Source of the DNA: Streptomyces cellostaticus | GTDB lineage: Bacteria; Actinomycetota; Actinomycetes; Streptomycetales; Streptomycetaceae | Direction: 5' to 3' | NCBI RefSeq assembly: GCF_001513965.1 | Contig: NZ_KQ948020.1 | Span: 105,604 to 169,603 of the forward strand | DNA length: 64,000 bases | Shown: piece after piece, positions 41,252-50,021 of the stretch | Layout of the letters: the number at the start of each line of letters is the position of its first letter | Numbering within the stretch: position 1 is the stretch's first letter | Position numbers and translations under genes: made by a program | Notes under the pieces: generated by a model | What the model saw: the letters and a program-made list of their open reading frames with translations, nothing else | What the model was told of the DNA's origin: nothing | The model's database searches: none

Positions 41252-43926
41252 CGGCGGCCTTCCTCGGCCGGCGGTTCCACATCGCCGTACCAGGTCGCCT
41301 GCCGGTCCTCGCGCCGCCCGCGCCCCGTCAGGCGGCCCGCGAGCCTGCCCAGCGCCCCGGGGCGGTTCCACGCGCGATAGGCGTCCAGGCGGCCCCGGCC
41401 GGTGCGGCGCAGCTCCTCCTCGACCTCGCTCTGGTCCTCGGCGGGCAGCGCCCGCACGACGGGGCGCAGCACCTTGGTCAGCAGCGCCGTGCGCGTCTCG
41501 TCCCACAGCGTGTGTGACTGCGGGTACGCACTCCAGTCGCAGAAGCAGGCGGCGACGTACGACGGTACGGTGCGCAGCCGGTCGCCGACCCGGTCCGAGC
41601 GCGCCAGCCGCTCGTACGCGGCGAGCAGCGCCGGATCGCCCGAGCGGGCCAGCGCGTACAGCTCGCTCTCGGGGGCGGGAGCGGCCGGCAACAGCCGCCG
41701 CGCGAGGGCGTCGTACGCCCGCCGTGTCACCGCATCGGGGACCGGCTCGACCGCGCCGTCCCGCAGGTCCAGTACGGACTTCACCCACCCCTCGACGTCC
41801 TGGCCGGTGTCCAGCAGTCCCGCGTACTCCAGCAGGAGCAGCGGCACCTGGTGCGCGGGCCGCAGTTCCCCGGTGAAGCAGCGCAGCAGGTCGGTGGCGA
41901 GGGCAGGTACGGCGGGGTCGTCGGCCGGGGCGGCGAGCGCGGCCTCGACCAGCAGGTCCCGGGTGCCGGCCAGCCGGTGTGCGTCCGAGCCCAGCTCGTT
42001 GAGCAGCAGGCTCGCCTCCTCCCCGGTGGGCAGGCCGTCCGGCCACACCAGGTGGAAGGCGGTGTGCAGGACGGCGGGCTCGGCGTGCGGCGAGACCCCC
42101 GCGGTGCGCAGCGCCTCGTGGAACCGCCGGAGCCGGTCACCCCGGAGCGGCCCGGCCGCGTCGGCCTGGACGCACATCCGCAGATGCGGGAAGCCGGGGT
42201 CGAGCGAGACCGGCAGCCCGGACCCCGTCAGCCGCCCGGCGACCCCGGGCGGGTTGGCGGCCGCGAGCGCGTCCAGCGCCCCGAACAGGGCGGTGCGCAC
42301 GGCGGGGTGACCGTGAATGACGTCGAGGAGGGCGGGCGGACAGTTCCCGTCGCCCGGGTGGCCGTCGGCGGCGGAGGCCGGACCGTGACCGGCGTGTGTG
42401 CCGCCGTCTCTCGCGGGGGAGGCCGCGCCCTGGCCGGGGTGCGCGGCGCCGCTCGGCCCGCCCGGTTCGGGCGCTACGGCCCCTGCGTCCCGGCCTGCCT
42501 GCGGGGTGCCGTCCGTCCCGGCCGGGCTCGTCGCCCGCCCGCTCACCAGGTCCCGGGCGATGCGGCCGGCGAACTCCGGGAGTACGTCCGTGCAGTCCAC
42601 GTCGAGCAGGTCGGCGACGCGCAGCAGGGACAGGGGGCGGCCGGCGGCCGGCTCGCCCGGGTCGGCGACGCCCTGCCGCAGGGCCGGGGCGAGGTCCCGG
42701 GCCAGTCCGGCGCGGAGCGCGGGGGTCAGGGAACCGGCGCCCAGCGCGGGAATCGGGCCCCGGTCGAGTACCGCCGAGGCCAGCACGCGGGCGGCGAGGG
42801 GCGCCGAGACCGCAGTGGGCACCCGTCCGTCCAGCCGGGCCAGCAGGGCTGTGAGCGCGGCCGGTTCGTCGTCCAGGGGCGTACCGGTGGGGCTGTAGCG
42901 GGCCTTACGCGTGCCCGCATCGGCGTACGCGTCCGTGGCCCCGCCCGTCAGCGCGGCGACCAGCGCGGTCAGCCTCTCCTCGGCCAGCGTGAAGGCGTGA
43001 TCCACGGCCCAGCGGGCCGCCGCCGCCCGCCCGTCGCCCCGCAGCGCGACGCCGTCGACCAGCGCGGCCACCGCGAGCGGGCCGAGCTCGCCGGAGCCGT
43101 CGCGGAACAACTCGGGCCGCCCGGCGCTCCAGACCCGCGCGCACACGTCGGCCCAGGCGTCCTGGACGGGCCCGCTGTCCGCGCGGGCGGTGCAGTCGTG
43201 CACCCGGAACCGGTGGTCGTGCCCGGCCGGCTCGGAGGACGGCAGTGCCCCGACGATCTGCTGGCGGGCCTGCTGCGGACGGCGGGTGTACGTGGTGAAG
43301 GTCAGCCGGTGCGCCTGCTCGCGCGCCAGCACGGTGCAGGCGAGCGCGATCCACTGGGCGACATCGGCGCTGTCCTGCTCCACGAGCACGATCTGCCGAG
43401 TGTCCGTGCCCTCGACCAGGGCCCGCAGGTCCGCGAAGAACGCGGTCAGCCGGTCCGCGCGGGAGCGCGCGAAGGCCACGAGCCCGTCCCTGCGCAGCAG
43501 ACCGCACGGCTCGAACCGGTCGACGGGCTCGGGCCGCCCGCCCGGGGGCGTGGCATCGGCCCAGCGCGGCGACTCCCAGGCCGTGATGGGCAGCGCCCCG
43601 TCCGGCAGCCGCATGCCCGGTGGCAGATGGAAGGCGTGGGCGTGGAAGTTGCCCCACCGGCCGCTGTAGTCGGCGCCGGTGTACACCGAGCGGCTGAGCA
43701 GCATGCCGCCGTCGGAGAGTTCGCTGAAGCTGAAGGCCTTCGGGAAGCTCTTGAGCTGTTCGGCGTCCGGGCGGGCCGCGAGGTCGCGCGGGGGCTCGTA
43801 CCCGATGAGCTGCTCGGCCTCCCGCAGCAGCGTGGGCGGCACGCCGGGGCTGACCGCGGTGAACCGGAACCCGGATCCGTCCGGTCCGGGCGGAGCCGAG
43901 GTGTAGTGCAGCTGGGCGAGGCTCAC
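41248..43926 (-). CDS. GTPase-associated protein 1 (GAP1)-related protein
   Basis: An 892-residue soluble protein resembling the GAP1 family, named for linkage to GTPases. The N-terminal region (about 1-150, LAQLHYTSAPPGPDGSGFRF, then LIGYEPPRDLAAR) matches the GAP1-N type; a long alpha-helical middle follows, interrupted by a Gly/Ala/Pro/His-rich linker near residues 470-530, and the C-terminus (VPSYVAACFCDWSAYPQSHT) matches a GAP1-C type. No catalytic motif is evident. It probably scaffolds or regulates the two flanking GTPases, with whose genes it overlaps by four bases at each end. Family assignment is from recall, not a profile search. Confidence 0.75.
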   Translation of the reverse strand: MSLAQLHYTSAPPGPDGSGFRFTAVSPGVPPTLLREAEQLIGYEPPRDLAARPDAEQLKSFPKAFSFSELSDGGMLLSRSVYTGADYSGRWGNFHAHAFHLPPGMRLPDGALPITAWESPRWADATPPGGRPEPVDRFEPCGLLRRDGLVAFARSRADRLTAFFADLRALVEGTDTRQIVLVEQDSADVAQWIALACTVLAREQAHRLTFTTYTRRPQQARQQIVGALPSSEPAGHDHRFRVHDCTARADSGPVQDAWADVCARVWSAGRPELFRDGSGELGPLAVAALVDGVALRGDGRAAAARWAVDHAFTLAEERLTALVAALTGGATDAYADAGTRKARYSPTGTPLDDEPAALTALLARLDGRVPTAVSAPLAARVLASAVLDRGPIPALGAGSLTPALRAGLARDLAPALRQGVADPGEPAAGRPLSLLRVADLLDVDCTDVLPEFAGRIARDLVSGRATSPAGTDGTPQAGRDAGAVAPEPGGPSGAAHPGQGAASPARDGGTHAGHGPASAADGHPGDGNCPPALLDVIHGHPAVRTALFGALDALAAANPPGVAGRLTGSGLPVSLDPGFPHLRMCVQADAAGPLRGDRLRRFHEALRTAGVSPHAEPAVLHTAFHLVWPDGLPTGEEASLLLNELGSDAHRLAGTRDLLVEAALAAPADDPAVPALATDLLRCFTGELRPAHQVPLLLLEYAGLLDTGQDVEGWVKSVLDLRDGAVEPVPDAVTRRAYDALARRLLPAAPAPESELYALARSGDPALLAAYERLARSDRVGDRLRTVPSYVAACFCDWSAYPQSHTLWDETRTALLTKVLRPVVRALPAEDQSEVEEELRRTGRGRLDAYRAWNRPGALGRLAGRLTGRGRREDRQATWYGDVEPPAEEGRR

Positions 43927-45164
43927 CGGTCACGTCCCTTCCCGGCGGCGCGGACGGGCAGCAGCCCGCGCCGGGACAGCAGCCACAGCAGCGGATCCTC
44001 CACCCGTACCGGCTGCGGACCCGACTTCGGTGCGTCCGCCGGGGCGTCCGCGGGCGGCGGCGCCCCCAGCGCGGAGAGCCCGAACAGCGACAACTCGGCG
44101 AAATCCAGCTCCAGTTGGCGCAGCAGCGCGCCGGAGTCCCAGTCCGTCAGCAGGGACCGGAGTTCCTCGTGCACGGCGAGCCGGTCCTCGGTGTCGTAGC
44201 TGCCGGCGCTGTGCGGGGCGTTGCGCAGCAGCGGGGAGTGCGGGTCGAGGAGCGGTCTGAGCATGTCCGTCTTGGTGACGGCCACCGCGATCGGCGTGGA
44301 CACGCGTCCCCGCGCCTTCCCCTTGCCGTGGGCCCGCAGCTGGGCCGCCAGGTCGGCGGCGATCTGCTGCGGCGAGGTCTCCACCACGGGCAGCGGCGGC
44401 CCCTCGTGCACCGGCAACCGGTCGCGCACGGAACCGAGTTGGAGCGGATCCACGAGCAGGATGATCCCGTCGGCGGCACTGAGGTAGCGGGTGTAGCGGT
44501 TCATCGCCTCGGCGCCCGCGAGGTCCTCACCGGCCGCGTCGAAGAAGACCAGCGTGGTGTGCCGGGTCCCCGAGCCGCCCAGCAGCCCCTTGCGGGGCAG
44601 GCTGAGCCGGTACAGCAGCGGGTCGTTGAAGCCGAGGGCGGCCGGCCGGGTGGCGTCCGGCAGCCGCAGCCGCTCGTACAGGTCCTCGGCCATCTCCTTG
44701 TCCCGTTGCTGGGTGCTCTGCCCCATCGCCGCGAGCGAGGCGTGGTAGGCCTGTCCCACCCGGTGGTTCAACTCGTTGACCAGCACGGACACATAGGTGC
44801 TCTTGCCGGATGCCTTCGCGCCGACCAGGGCGATGATCCGGCTGTCCTGGTCGCAGTAGTCGCTGGGCAGATCGCTGTGGCAGGACCGGCACACCCGTAT
44901 CGGTGTGGGCACCCCGCACTTCGGGCAGGGCACGCTGCTGCCCCCGCCGCCGAGCCCGGCGACCTTGCGGGCAGGGGTGAACAGCGGCCCGCGCATCCGG
45001 GCCGCCGGGGGCACACTGGGACCCATGAACCCGGCCCAGGCGTCGTCGCGTTCGGGCCCGCAGGGCGCGCTGCCGCGCACTCCGCTCGGGGTCATCTGAC
45101 AGCGGTACGGCAGCTTGGCCGCCGACGCGCGGTCGAAGCAGTAGGGGCAGATCACGGTCGTCAT
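43923..45164 (-). CDS. TRAFAC-type GTPase with N-terminal zinc fingers
   Basis: A 413-residue GTPase. The N-terminus has several Cys pairs (ICPYCFDR, VPCPKCGVP, RVCRSCHSD), likely zinc ribbons. The GTPase core has the P-loop VGAKASGKSTYV (Lys121), a switch II-like FFDAAGEDL and the specificity motif TKTD. No membrane segment is seen. Together with the second GTPase and GAP1 it forms the core of the system. It starts three bases after the FNIII-like gene and overlaps GAP1 by GTGA, so expression is closely coupled. Confidence 0.85.
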   Translation of the reverse strand: MTTVICPYCFDRASAAKLPYRCQMTPSGVRGSAPCGPERDDAWAGFMGPSVPPAARMRGPLFTPARKVAGLGGGGSSVPCPKCGVPTPIRVCRSCHSDLPSDYCDQDSRIIALVGAKASGKSTYVSVLVNELNHRVGQAYHASLAAMGQSTQQRDKEMAEDLYERLRLPDATRPAALGFNDPLLYRLSLPRKGLLGGSGTRHTTLVFFDAAGEDLAGAEAMNRYTRYLSAADGIILLVDPLQLGSVRDRLPVHEGPPLPVVETSPQQIAADLAAQLRAHGKGKARGRVSTPIAVAVTKTDMLRPLLDPHSPLLRNAPHSAGSYDTEDRLAVHEELRSLLTDWDSGALLRQLELDFAELSLFGLSALGAPPPADAPADAPKSGPQPVRVEDPLLWLLSRRGLLPVRAAGKGRDR

Positions 45165-45167
45165 GGC

Positions 45168-47369
45168 TCAGCGCACCACCAGGCTGGCGAGGGAGGGTTC
45201 TTCCAGTCGTACCAAGGCCGCGTGCTCCCCGAGCAGGAAGCCGCGCAGGGTGTAGGGGGTCGGGCAGGGGGAGGCCGGCAGCTCCCGTTCGACGGTCCCG
45301 TGCCGGGCCAGGTCGGGACCGGGGACCCGCAGCACGGTCGTGCCGTCGGCGGCGCTGCGCGGTCGGAGCGTGCCGCTGCGCGCGACGCACACGAACTCCG
45401 GTACGTCCCCGAGCGCGCCGGACGCGGACAGGGTGACCCGGAGCAGGGTGCGGCCCCGGCCCAGGAACCGCCGGGACGACGCGCGCACCAGGTGGTAGCT
45501 GACGGCGGCGTCCGGCGGCAGCAGCGTCTCGGCCGCGTCGGGCACCACGACGACGGCGCCGGGCACCCGGGGCACGGTCGCCGCCCGGATCCGCACGGCA
45601 CCCGGGCCGACGGGCAGCCGCAGTCCGCTGCGCCGGTAGGCGTGCGCGGTGAGCGTCCGCTCCCCGGCGGCCACCTCGCCGCCCGGGGCGTCCCAGCTGA
45701 CCACGAGGTGCCCTGCGCCCTCGGGCCAGTCCAGGGTGACCTGCGCCTGCCCGTCCGGGAGCCGGTGGGCGCCAAGCCCCGGCACGGCGTGCACGGCCTC
45801 CACGGCGACACCCGGACCGGCCAGCGCCCGCGCACCGAGCACGGCGACCGCGGTGACCTCGGCGCAGGTGCCGGGCGGAGGGCACAGGGCGCCCGCCTGC
45901 CGGGGCCAGTCCAGCCGGGGCGGCAGATCCTCGGTGCGCAGCTCGGTGCCCGGCGCGGGTGCCCGGCCGGGCCAGACCACCAGCCGGACCTCGGCGCCTC
46001 GCCCGCCGGTCCAGGCGAACCGTACGGCGCCGCCCTCGGGCCGGGCGGTCAGGGTGCCCACGGGCTCCGGCCAGGGGTGGACCGTACCGGTCACGCTGAC
46101 GCCCGGGGAGCCGACGCGGCTGCCGTCGGGCGCCCGGTAGTGGCAGACGATGCGGAAGGTGTGCGTCCCGGCCGGAAGGCCGGTGACCGTGAATCCGTCG
46201 GCGCGCGTGCCGACTTGCCCGGTGTCACCGGTGCGCTCGACCGTCACCTCGTCGGCGCCCGCCGGCCGCTGCCAGGTGCCGTCGATACGGCCGGGCCCGT
46301 CGGTCAGTGCCGGACGCCCCACCTCCGGGGCGACGAGCAGCCGCCGTGACACCAGCGGCGGCCCCGCCACCCGCCCGTCCCGCAGGGGGAGGGCCGCGTA
46401 GCGGACGGTGGAGCCGAGCGCGGCCTCCTTGTCCCGGACGGTCCCGGCCGGCGTGGGGTCCGCGCCGGACACGCTCCGTACGGCAGGCCGGCCGCGGTCC
46501 GTGCGGTACAGCCGCAGCAGCCGCCAGTCGGACGGCGGGCCGTCCGGGTCCTGCCAGGTCAACTCCACGTGGTCCGGGCGCAGTTCCGCCGCCAGCAGGG
46601 GGCGGTGGCCGGAGCCGGGCCGGTGGACGCGGACCAGCCCGCCCAGGGCGCGCCGGTCGTCGGCGGCCTCCCCGAGGGCCGTCAGATACGCGCTGCTCGC
46701 CGCCTCCCGGTCCCCGCGCTCCTCGGCGCGCCGCGCGGACCGCAGCGCATCCTCGACCACGCCCAGCCGCTCGGCCAGTTCGGTACGCAGCGCGGTCAGC
46801 GCCGGGTCCCCGCCGTCGGCCGGCAGCCGGTCGAGCAGCCCACGCAGCCGGTGCAGCCGCCGCCGCTCCCACGCCTCGGCCAGGGACTCGGCGGCGTCGC
46901 GCCCGCGCCGGTCCAGGGCGGGCCGCAGCCGGGCGGCCGCCACCAGGCCCGCGACCTCGTCGGCATGCACCCCCAACTCGGCGGCGAAACGGGCGCGTTG
47001 GGCCGCCGGACGGTCCTGCAACAGGCCGATGAGCTGGTAGAGGACGATACGGCGCAGGGCCTGCGGATCACTGCGGTGCAGCGCGGCCAGCCGGGCGGCG
47101 AGCGCGGCCGCCGGGCCCGCACCCTGGGCGAGACCGTCCAGGAACAGGCCGTCCACCCGGCGCCGGCCGCGCGGGCCCGCCGGTACGTACAGCCCGTCCA
47201 GGACGCGTAACCCCGCGGGGGAGGGGCCCACGATCTCGCCGAGATGGCGCAGCCCGGCCGCGTGCTGAGCGGCGGCGAGGACGCCGTAACCGGGCACGAG
47301 GGGGCTCAGCGGCAGACCCGACAGGGCCCTGGGCAGCCCCAGGTGATGCCCGAACTCCTGACCGGCCAC
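45168..47369 (-). CDS. FNIII-like repeat protein, first gene of the GTPase operon, with a TTA codon
   Basis: A 733-residue soluble protein. The first 270 residues are Ala/Leu/Arg-rich and helical (LAARLAALHRSDPQALRRIV). The remainder consists of beta-sandwich repeats resembling fibronectin type III domains (for example DHVELTWQDPDGPPSDWRLL, ITGLPAGT-like turns such as VTGLPAGTHTFRIVCHY, and VRFAWTGGRGAEVRLVVW). It may be the sensor or substrate-binding component. Leu54 is encoded by TTA (47208-47210), so translation of the leading gene probably needs the bldA tRNA. GTG 47369 has GGGGGAG eight bases upstream and is preferred to the in-frame ATG at 47405. Confidence 0.75.
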   Translation of the reverse strand: MAGQEFGHHLGLPRALSGLPLSPLVPGYGVLAAAQHAAGLRHLGEIVGPSPAGLRVLDGLYVPAGPRGRRRVDGLFLDGLAQGAGPAAALAARLAALHRSDPQALRRIVLYQLIGLLQDRPAAQRARFAAELGVHADEVAGLVAAARLRPALDRRGRDAAESLAEAWERRRLHRLRGLLDRLPADGGDPALTALRTELAERLGVVEDALRSARRAEERGDREAASSAYLTALGEAADDRRALGGLVRVHRPGSGHRPLLAAELRPDHVELTWQDPDGPPSDWRLLRLYRTDRGRPAVRSVSGADPTPAGTVRDKEAALGSTVRYAALPLRDGRVAGPPLVSRRLLVAPEVGRPALTDGPGRIDGTWQRPAGADEVTVERTGDTGQVGTRADGFTVTGLPAGTHTFRIVCHYRAPDGSRVGSPGVSVTGTVHPWPEPVGTLTARPEGGAVRFAWTGGRGAEVRLVVWPGRAPAPGTELRTEDLPPRLDWPRQAGALCPPPGTCAEVTAVAVLGARALAGPGVAVEAVHAVPGLGAHRLPDGQAQVTLDWPEGAGHLVVSWDAPGGEVAAGERTLTAHAYRRSGLRLPVGPGAVRIRAATVPRVPGAVVVVPDAAETLLPPDAAVSYHLVRASSRRFLGRGRTLLRVTLSASGALGDVPEFVCVARSGTLRPRSAADGTTVLRVPGPDLARHGTVERELPASPCPTPYTLRGFLLGEHAALVRLEEPSLASLVVR

Positions 47370-47517
47370 GCGAACTGCTCCCCCGATAGTGCTTCGAGGA
47401 ACCATCCCAGCAGATCCGGGCGGGGCCAGGAAGGGGTTTCGGGGAAACCGAGCAGGTCGGGACGGACCGCGCTGGGCCGGGTTCCCCAGGCGCACCGCGA
47501 CCGGACGGGTGACCCGG

Positions 47518-47539
47518 GGCCTGTCCGACGGATCAGGCC
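47518..47539. terminator. Candidate hairpin downstream of the sirohydrochlorin chelatase gene
   Basis: GGCCTGTCC pairs with GGATCAGGCC (one bulge) 37 bases beyond the chelatase stop, upstream of the GTPase operon. It could end the sulfur operon. Confidence 0.4.
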
Positions 47540-47575
47540 GGCTCCGGGCAACGGTGTCTCGTCAGCACAGGCACC

Positions 47576-48316
47576 CTAGGCGCCGAGCACCGCCGGTACC
47601 GGCAGGCGGGACGCGTCGTAGCGCTCCAGCAGTGTCCGTGCCACCTCCGGCGCCGCGCCCAGGACGTCCGCCAGGACGTCCGCCTCGGCCGCGCCGCGCG
47701 CGATGCGGTCCGGCAGGAAGCCGGGGGCCAGCACGTACGGTGCCACGGCGACCCGCTCACAGCCGCGGGCACGCAACTCCCGTACGGCGTCCTCGGTGCG
47801 GGGCAGAGATGCGGAGGCGAACGCAGGCCGCACGGCGCACCAACCGGTGTGCCACCACTCCCGCGCGATGTCGGCGATCACTGCGATCGCCTCCGGGTCG
47901 GAGGACCCCGCCGAGGCCAGCACGACCCCGGTCGAGGACTTGTCGGCGGGCGTCAGCCCCGCCTCGTACAGCCGCCGCTCCAGCGCCGACAGCAGCAGCG
48001 GGGACGGGCCGAGCACGTCCGCCTGCCGGATCCGCAGCCGTGGCGGCGCATCCCGCAGGACGGCCGGGATGTCGGCCTTGGCGTGGAAGGCACGGGTCAG
48101 CAGCAGCGGCAGGGCCACCACGTCCCGTACGCCCTGCGCCGCCAGCGACTCCAGCACCCCGTGCACGGACGGGATGTTGAAGTCCAGGAAGCCGGTCTCC
48201 ACGCGCAGGCCCGGCCGCAGCGACCGCACCCGCTCCACGAGGGCGTGCACGGTCGCCGCGTGCCGCGGATCGCGGCTGCCGTGGGCGATGATCAGGAGAA
48301 CCGGCTTGCTGTGCAT
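47576..48316 (-). CDS. Sirohydrochlorin chelatase family protein (CbiX/SirB-like)
   Basis: A 246-residue class II chelatase with two related halves. Candidate metal-handling residues are His in IIAHGSRDPRHA and His in TRAFHAKADIP. It would insert iron (or cobalt) into sirohydrochlorin. Its place at the end of a sulfur-assimilation block points to siroheme for the sulfite reductase at 55082-56779. ATG 48316 lies 7 bases after the permease stop, so it is in the same operon as the ABC transporter. Confidence 0.88.
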   Translation of the reverse strand: MHSKPVLLIIAHGSRDPRHAATVHALVERVRSLRPGLRVETGFLDFNIPSVHGVLESLAAQGVRDVVALPLLLTRAFHAKADIPAVLRDAPPRLRIRQADVLGPSPLLLSALERRLYEAGLTPADKSSTGVVLASAGSSDPEAIAVIADIAREWWHTGWCAVRPAFASASLPRTEDAVRELRARGCERVAVAPYVLAPGFLPDRIARGAAEADVLADVLGAAPEVARTLLERYDASRLPVPAVLGA

Positions 48317-48322
48317 GGGGCG

Positions 48323-49219
48323 TCAGCTCTTCACCAGCAGGCCGCGGCTGCGCAGCACCCACCGCTCCAGCGGGCTGAAGATGAGCAGGTCGATGGCGAT
48401 GCCGACGAACAGAATCAGGAAGATGGCCTCGAACACCATGGACATGGAGCTGGCGTTGCGGCCGTTCTCCAGCAGTGCGCCCAGGCCGATGCCCAGGTCC
48501 GGAGAGGAGGCGATGATCTCCGCGGCCATCAGCGAGCGCCAGGAGAAGGCCCAGCCCTGCTTCAGACCCGCCAGATAGCCCGGCAGCGCGGCCGGCAGGA
48601 CGATGTGCCAGGCGCCCTTCAGACCGGTCGCGCCCATCGTGCGGCCCGCCCGCAGGAACAGCGGCGGCACCTGGTCGATGCCGGAGACCAGGCCGTTGGC
48701 GATGGACGGCACCGCGCCGAGCAGGATCACCGCGTACATCATCGAGTTGTTCAGGCCCAGCCAGATGACCGCCGGCGGCACCCACGCCACCGACGGCAGC
48801 GACTGGAGACCGGACAGGACCGGGCCGATGGCGGCGCGCACGAACTTCACCCGGGCCACCACCAGGCCCAGCGGGGTGCCGATGGCCAGCGCGAACAGGA
48901 AGCCCAGCAGACCGCGCGAGACGCTGGTCCAGATGTAGTCGAGCAGCGTGCCTTCGAGCCAGGCCCTCTTGAACTCGCTGCCCACGTCGGCGGGGGACGG
49001 CAGCCTGGTCGGATCGTCGACGATCTTGAAGGAGATCAGCGCCTGCCACACGGCCAGCACCACCAAGGTGGCGACGATCGGCGGCAGGATCTTGTTGCCG
49101 AAGGTCTGCCGGAACGGCGTTCGGCCGCCGGTGACACCGGCCTCCAGGGCGTCCAGGCCCGCCTCGACGCTCATCACGTCCCGCAGGGCGCTCGTCTTCG
49201 TCGTCTCAGTGCTGGCCAT
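48323..49219 (-). CDS. ssuC: ABC transporter permease, sulfonate/taurine type
   Basis: A 298-residue permease with about six membrane helices and a conserved loop (FLRAGRTMGATGLKGAWHIV) that contacts the ATPase. It is the membrane component for the binding protein and ATPase encoded just upstream, with a 14-base overlap with the ATPase gene. In this context an organosulfonate is the most likely substrate; nitrate and thiamine-precursor importers share the fold. Confidence 0.88.
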   Translation of the reverse strand: MASTETTKTSALRDVMSVEAGLDALEAGVTGGRTPFRQTFGNKILPPIVATLVVLAVWQALISFKIVDDPTRLPSPADVGSEFKRAWLEGTLLDYIWTSVSRGLLGFLFALAIGTPLGLVVARVKFVRAAIGPVLSGLQSLPSVAWVPPAVIWLGLNNSMMYAVILLGAVPSIANGLVSGIDQVPPLFLRAGRTMGATGLKGAWHIVLPAALPGYLAGLKQGWAFSWRSLMAAEIIASSPDLGIGLGALLENGRNASSMSMVFEAIFLILFVGIAIDLLIFSPLERWVLRSRGLLVKS

Positions 49220-49985
49220 GACGGCGGATCTCCCCACGCAGGACTTCGGTGATCTCCAGGGACAGTTCGGCGACCGGCGCGTCCTCGATGCGCCGCGGCT
49301 GCGGAATGTCCACCTGCCACTCGCGGGCCACCCGGCCGGGGCGGGAGGACAGCAGGACCACCCGCTGCGCGAGCCGCACCGCCTCGCGCACGTTGTGCGT
49401 GACGAAGAGGACCGACAGGCCCGTCTCCTCCCAGATCCGGGTCAGTTCGTCGTGCAGCAGGTCGCGAGTGATCGCGTCCAGCGCCGCGAACGGCTCGTCC
49501 ATCAGCAGCAGCTGGCTGTCCTGGGCGAGCGCCCGGGCCATGGCCACGCGCTGGCGCATACCGCCGGACAGCTCGTGCACCCGCTTGCCGTACGAGCCCT
49601 TGAGCCGGACGAGTTCGAGCAGCTGCTCGGCCCGTCCGCGCCGGTCGCTCTTCGGAACCCCCCTGAGCTTCAGGGCGAGTTCGATGTTCTTGCCCGCGGT
49701 CAGCCACGGGAACAGGGCGTGCTCCTGGAACATCAGAGCCGGACGCCCGTGGGTCGTGATGCTGCCGGCGGAGGGCTTGTCGAGCCCCGCCACCAGGTTC
49801 AGCAGGGTCGACTTGCCGCAGCCCGATGCCCCCAGGAGGGTGACGAACTCGCCCGGGGCGACATCGAGGCTGATGTCGTCCAGGACCAGCTGTTGTCCGC
49901 CCGGTCCTGCGAAGGACTTGGAGACGTGCTCGAGGCGTGCCGCGTGCTCGACGGACTCGGCCGCCTTGACGTAAGTCGTGGACAT
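49206..49985 (-). CDS. ssuB: ABC transporter ATP-binding protein, sulfonate/taurine type
   Basis: A 259-residue ABC ATPase. Walker A is LLGASGCGKSTLL, the signature motif is LSGGMRQRVAMA, Walker B is LLLMDEPFAALD and the H-loop is FVTHNVREA. ATG 49985 is preceded by an ideal AGGAGGTGA; a longer in-frame start at 50009 is unlikely. It energises the SsuC-type permease. Confidence 0.92.
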   Translation of the reverse strand: MSTTYVKAAESVEHAARLEHVSKSFAGPGGQQLVLDDISLDVAPGEFVTLLGASGCGKSTLLNLVAGLDKPSAGSITTHGRPALMFQEHALFPWLTAGKNIELALKLRGVPKSDRRGRAEQLLELVRLKGSYGKRVHELSGGMRQRVAMARALAQDSQLLLMDEPFAALDAITRDLLHDELTRIWEETGLSVLFVTHNVREAVRLAQRVVLLSSRPGRVAREWQVDIPQPRRIEDAPVAELSLEITEVLRGEIRRHGQH

Positions 49986-50021
49986 GGTCGTCACCTCCTG
50001 GGAACTCACCGGCTTCGGAAC

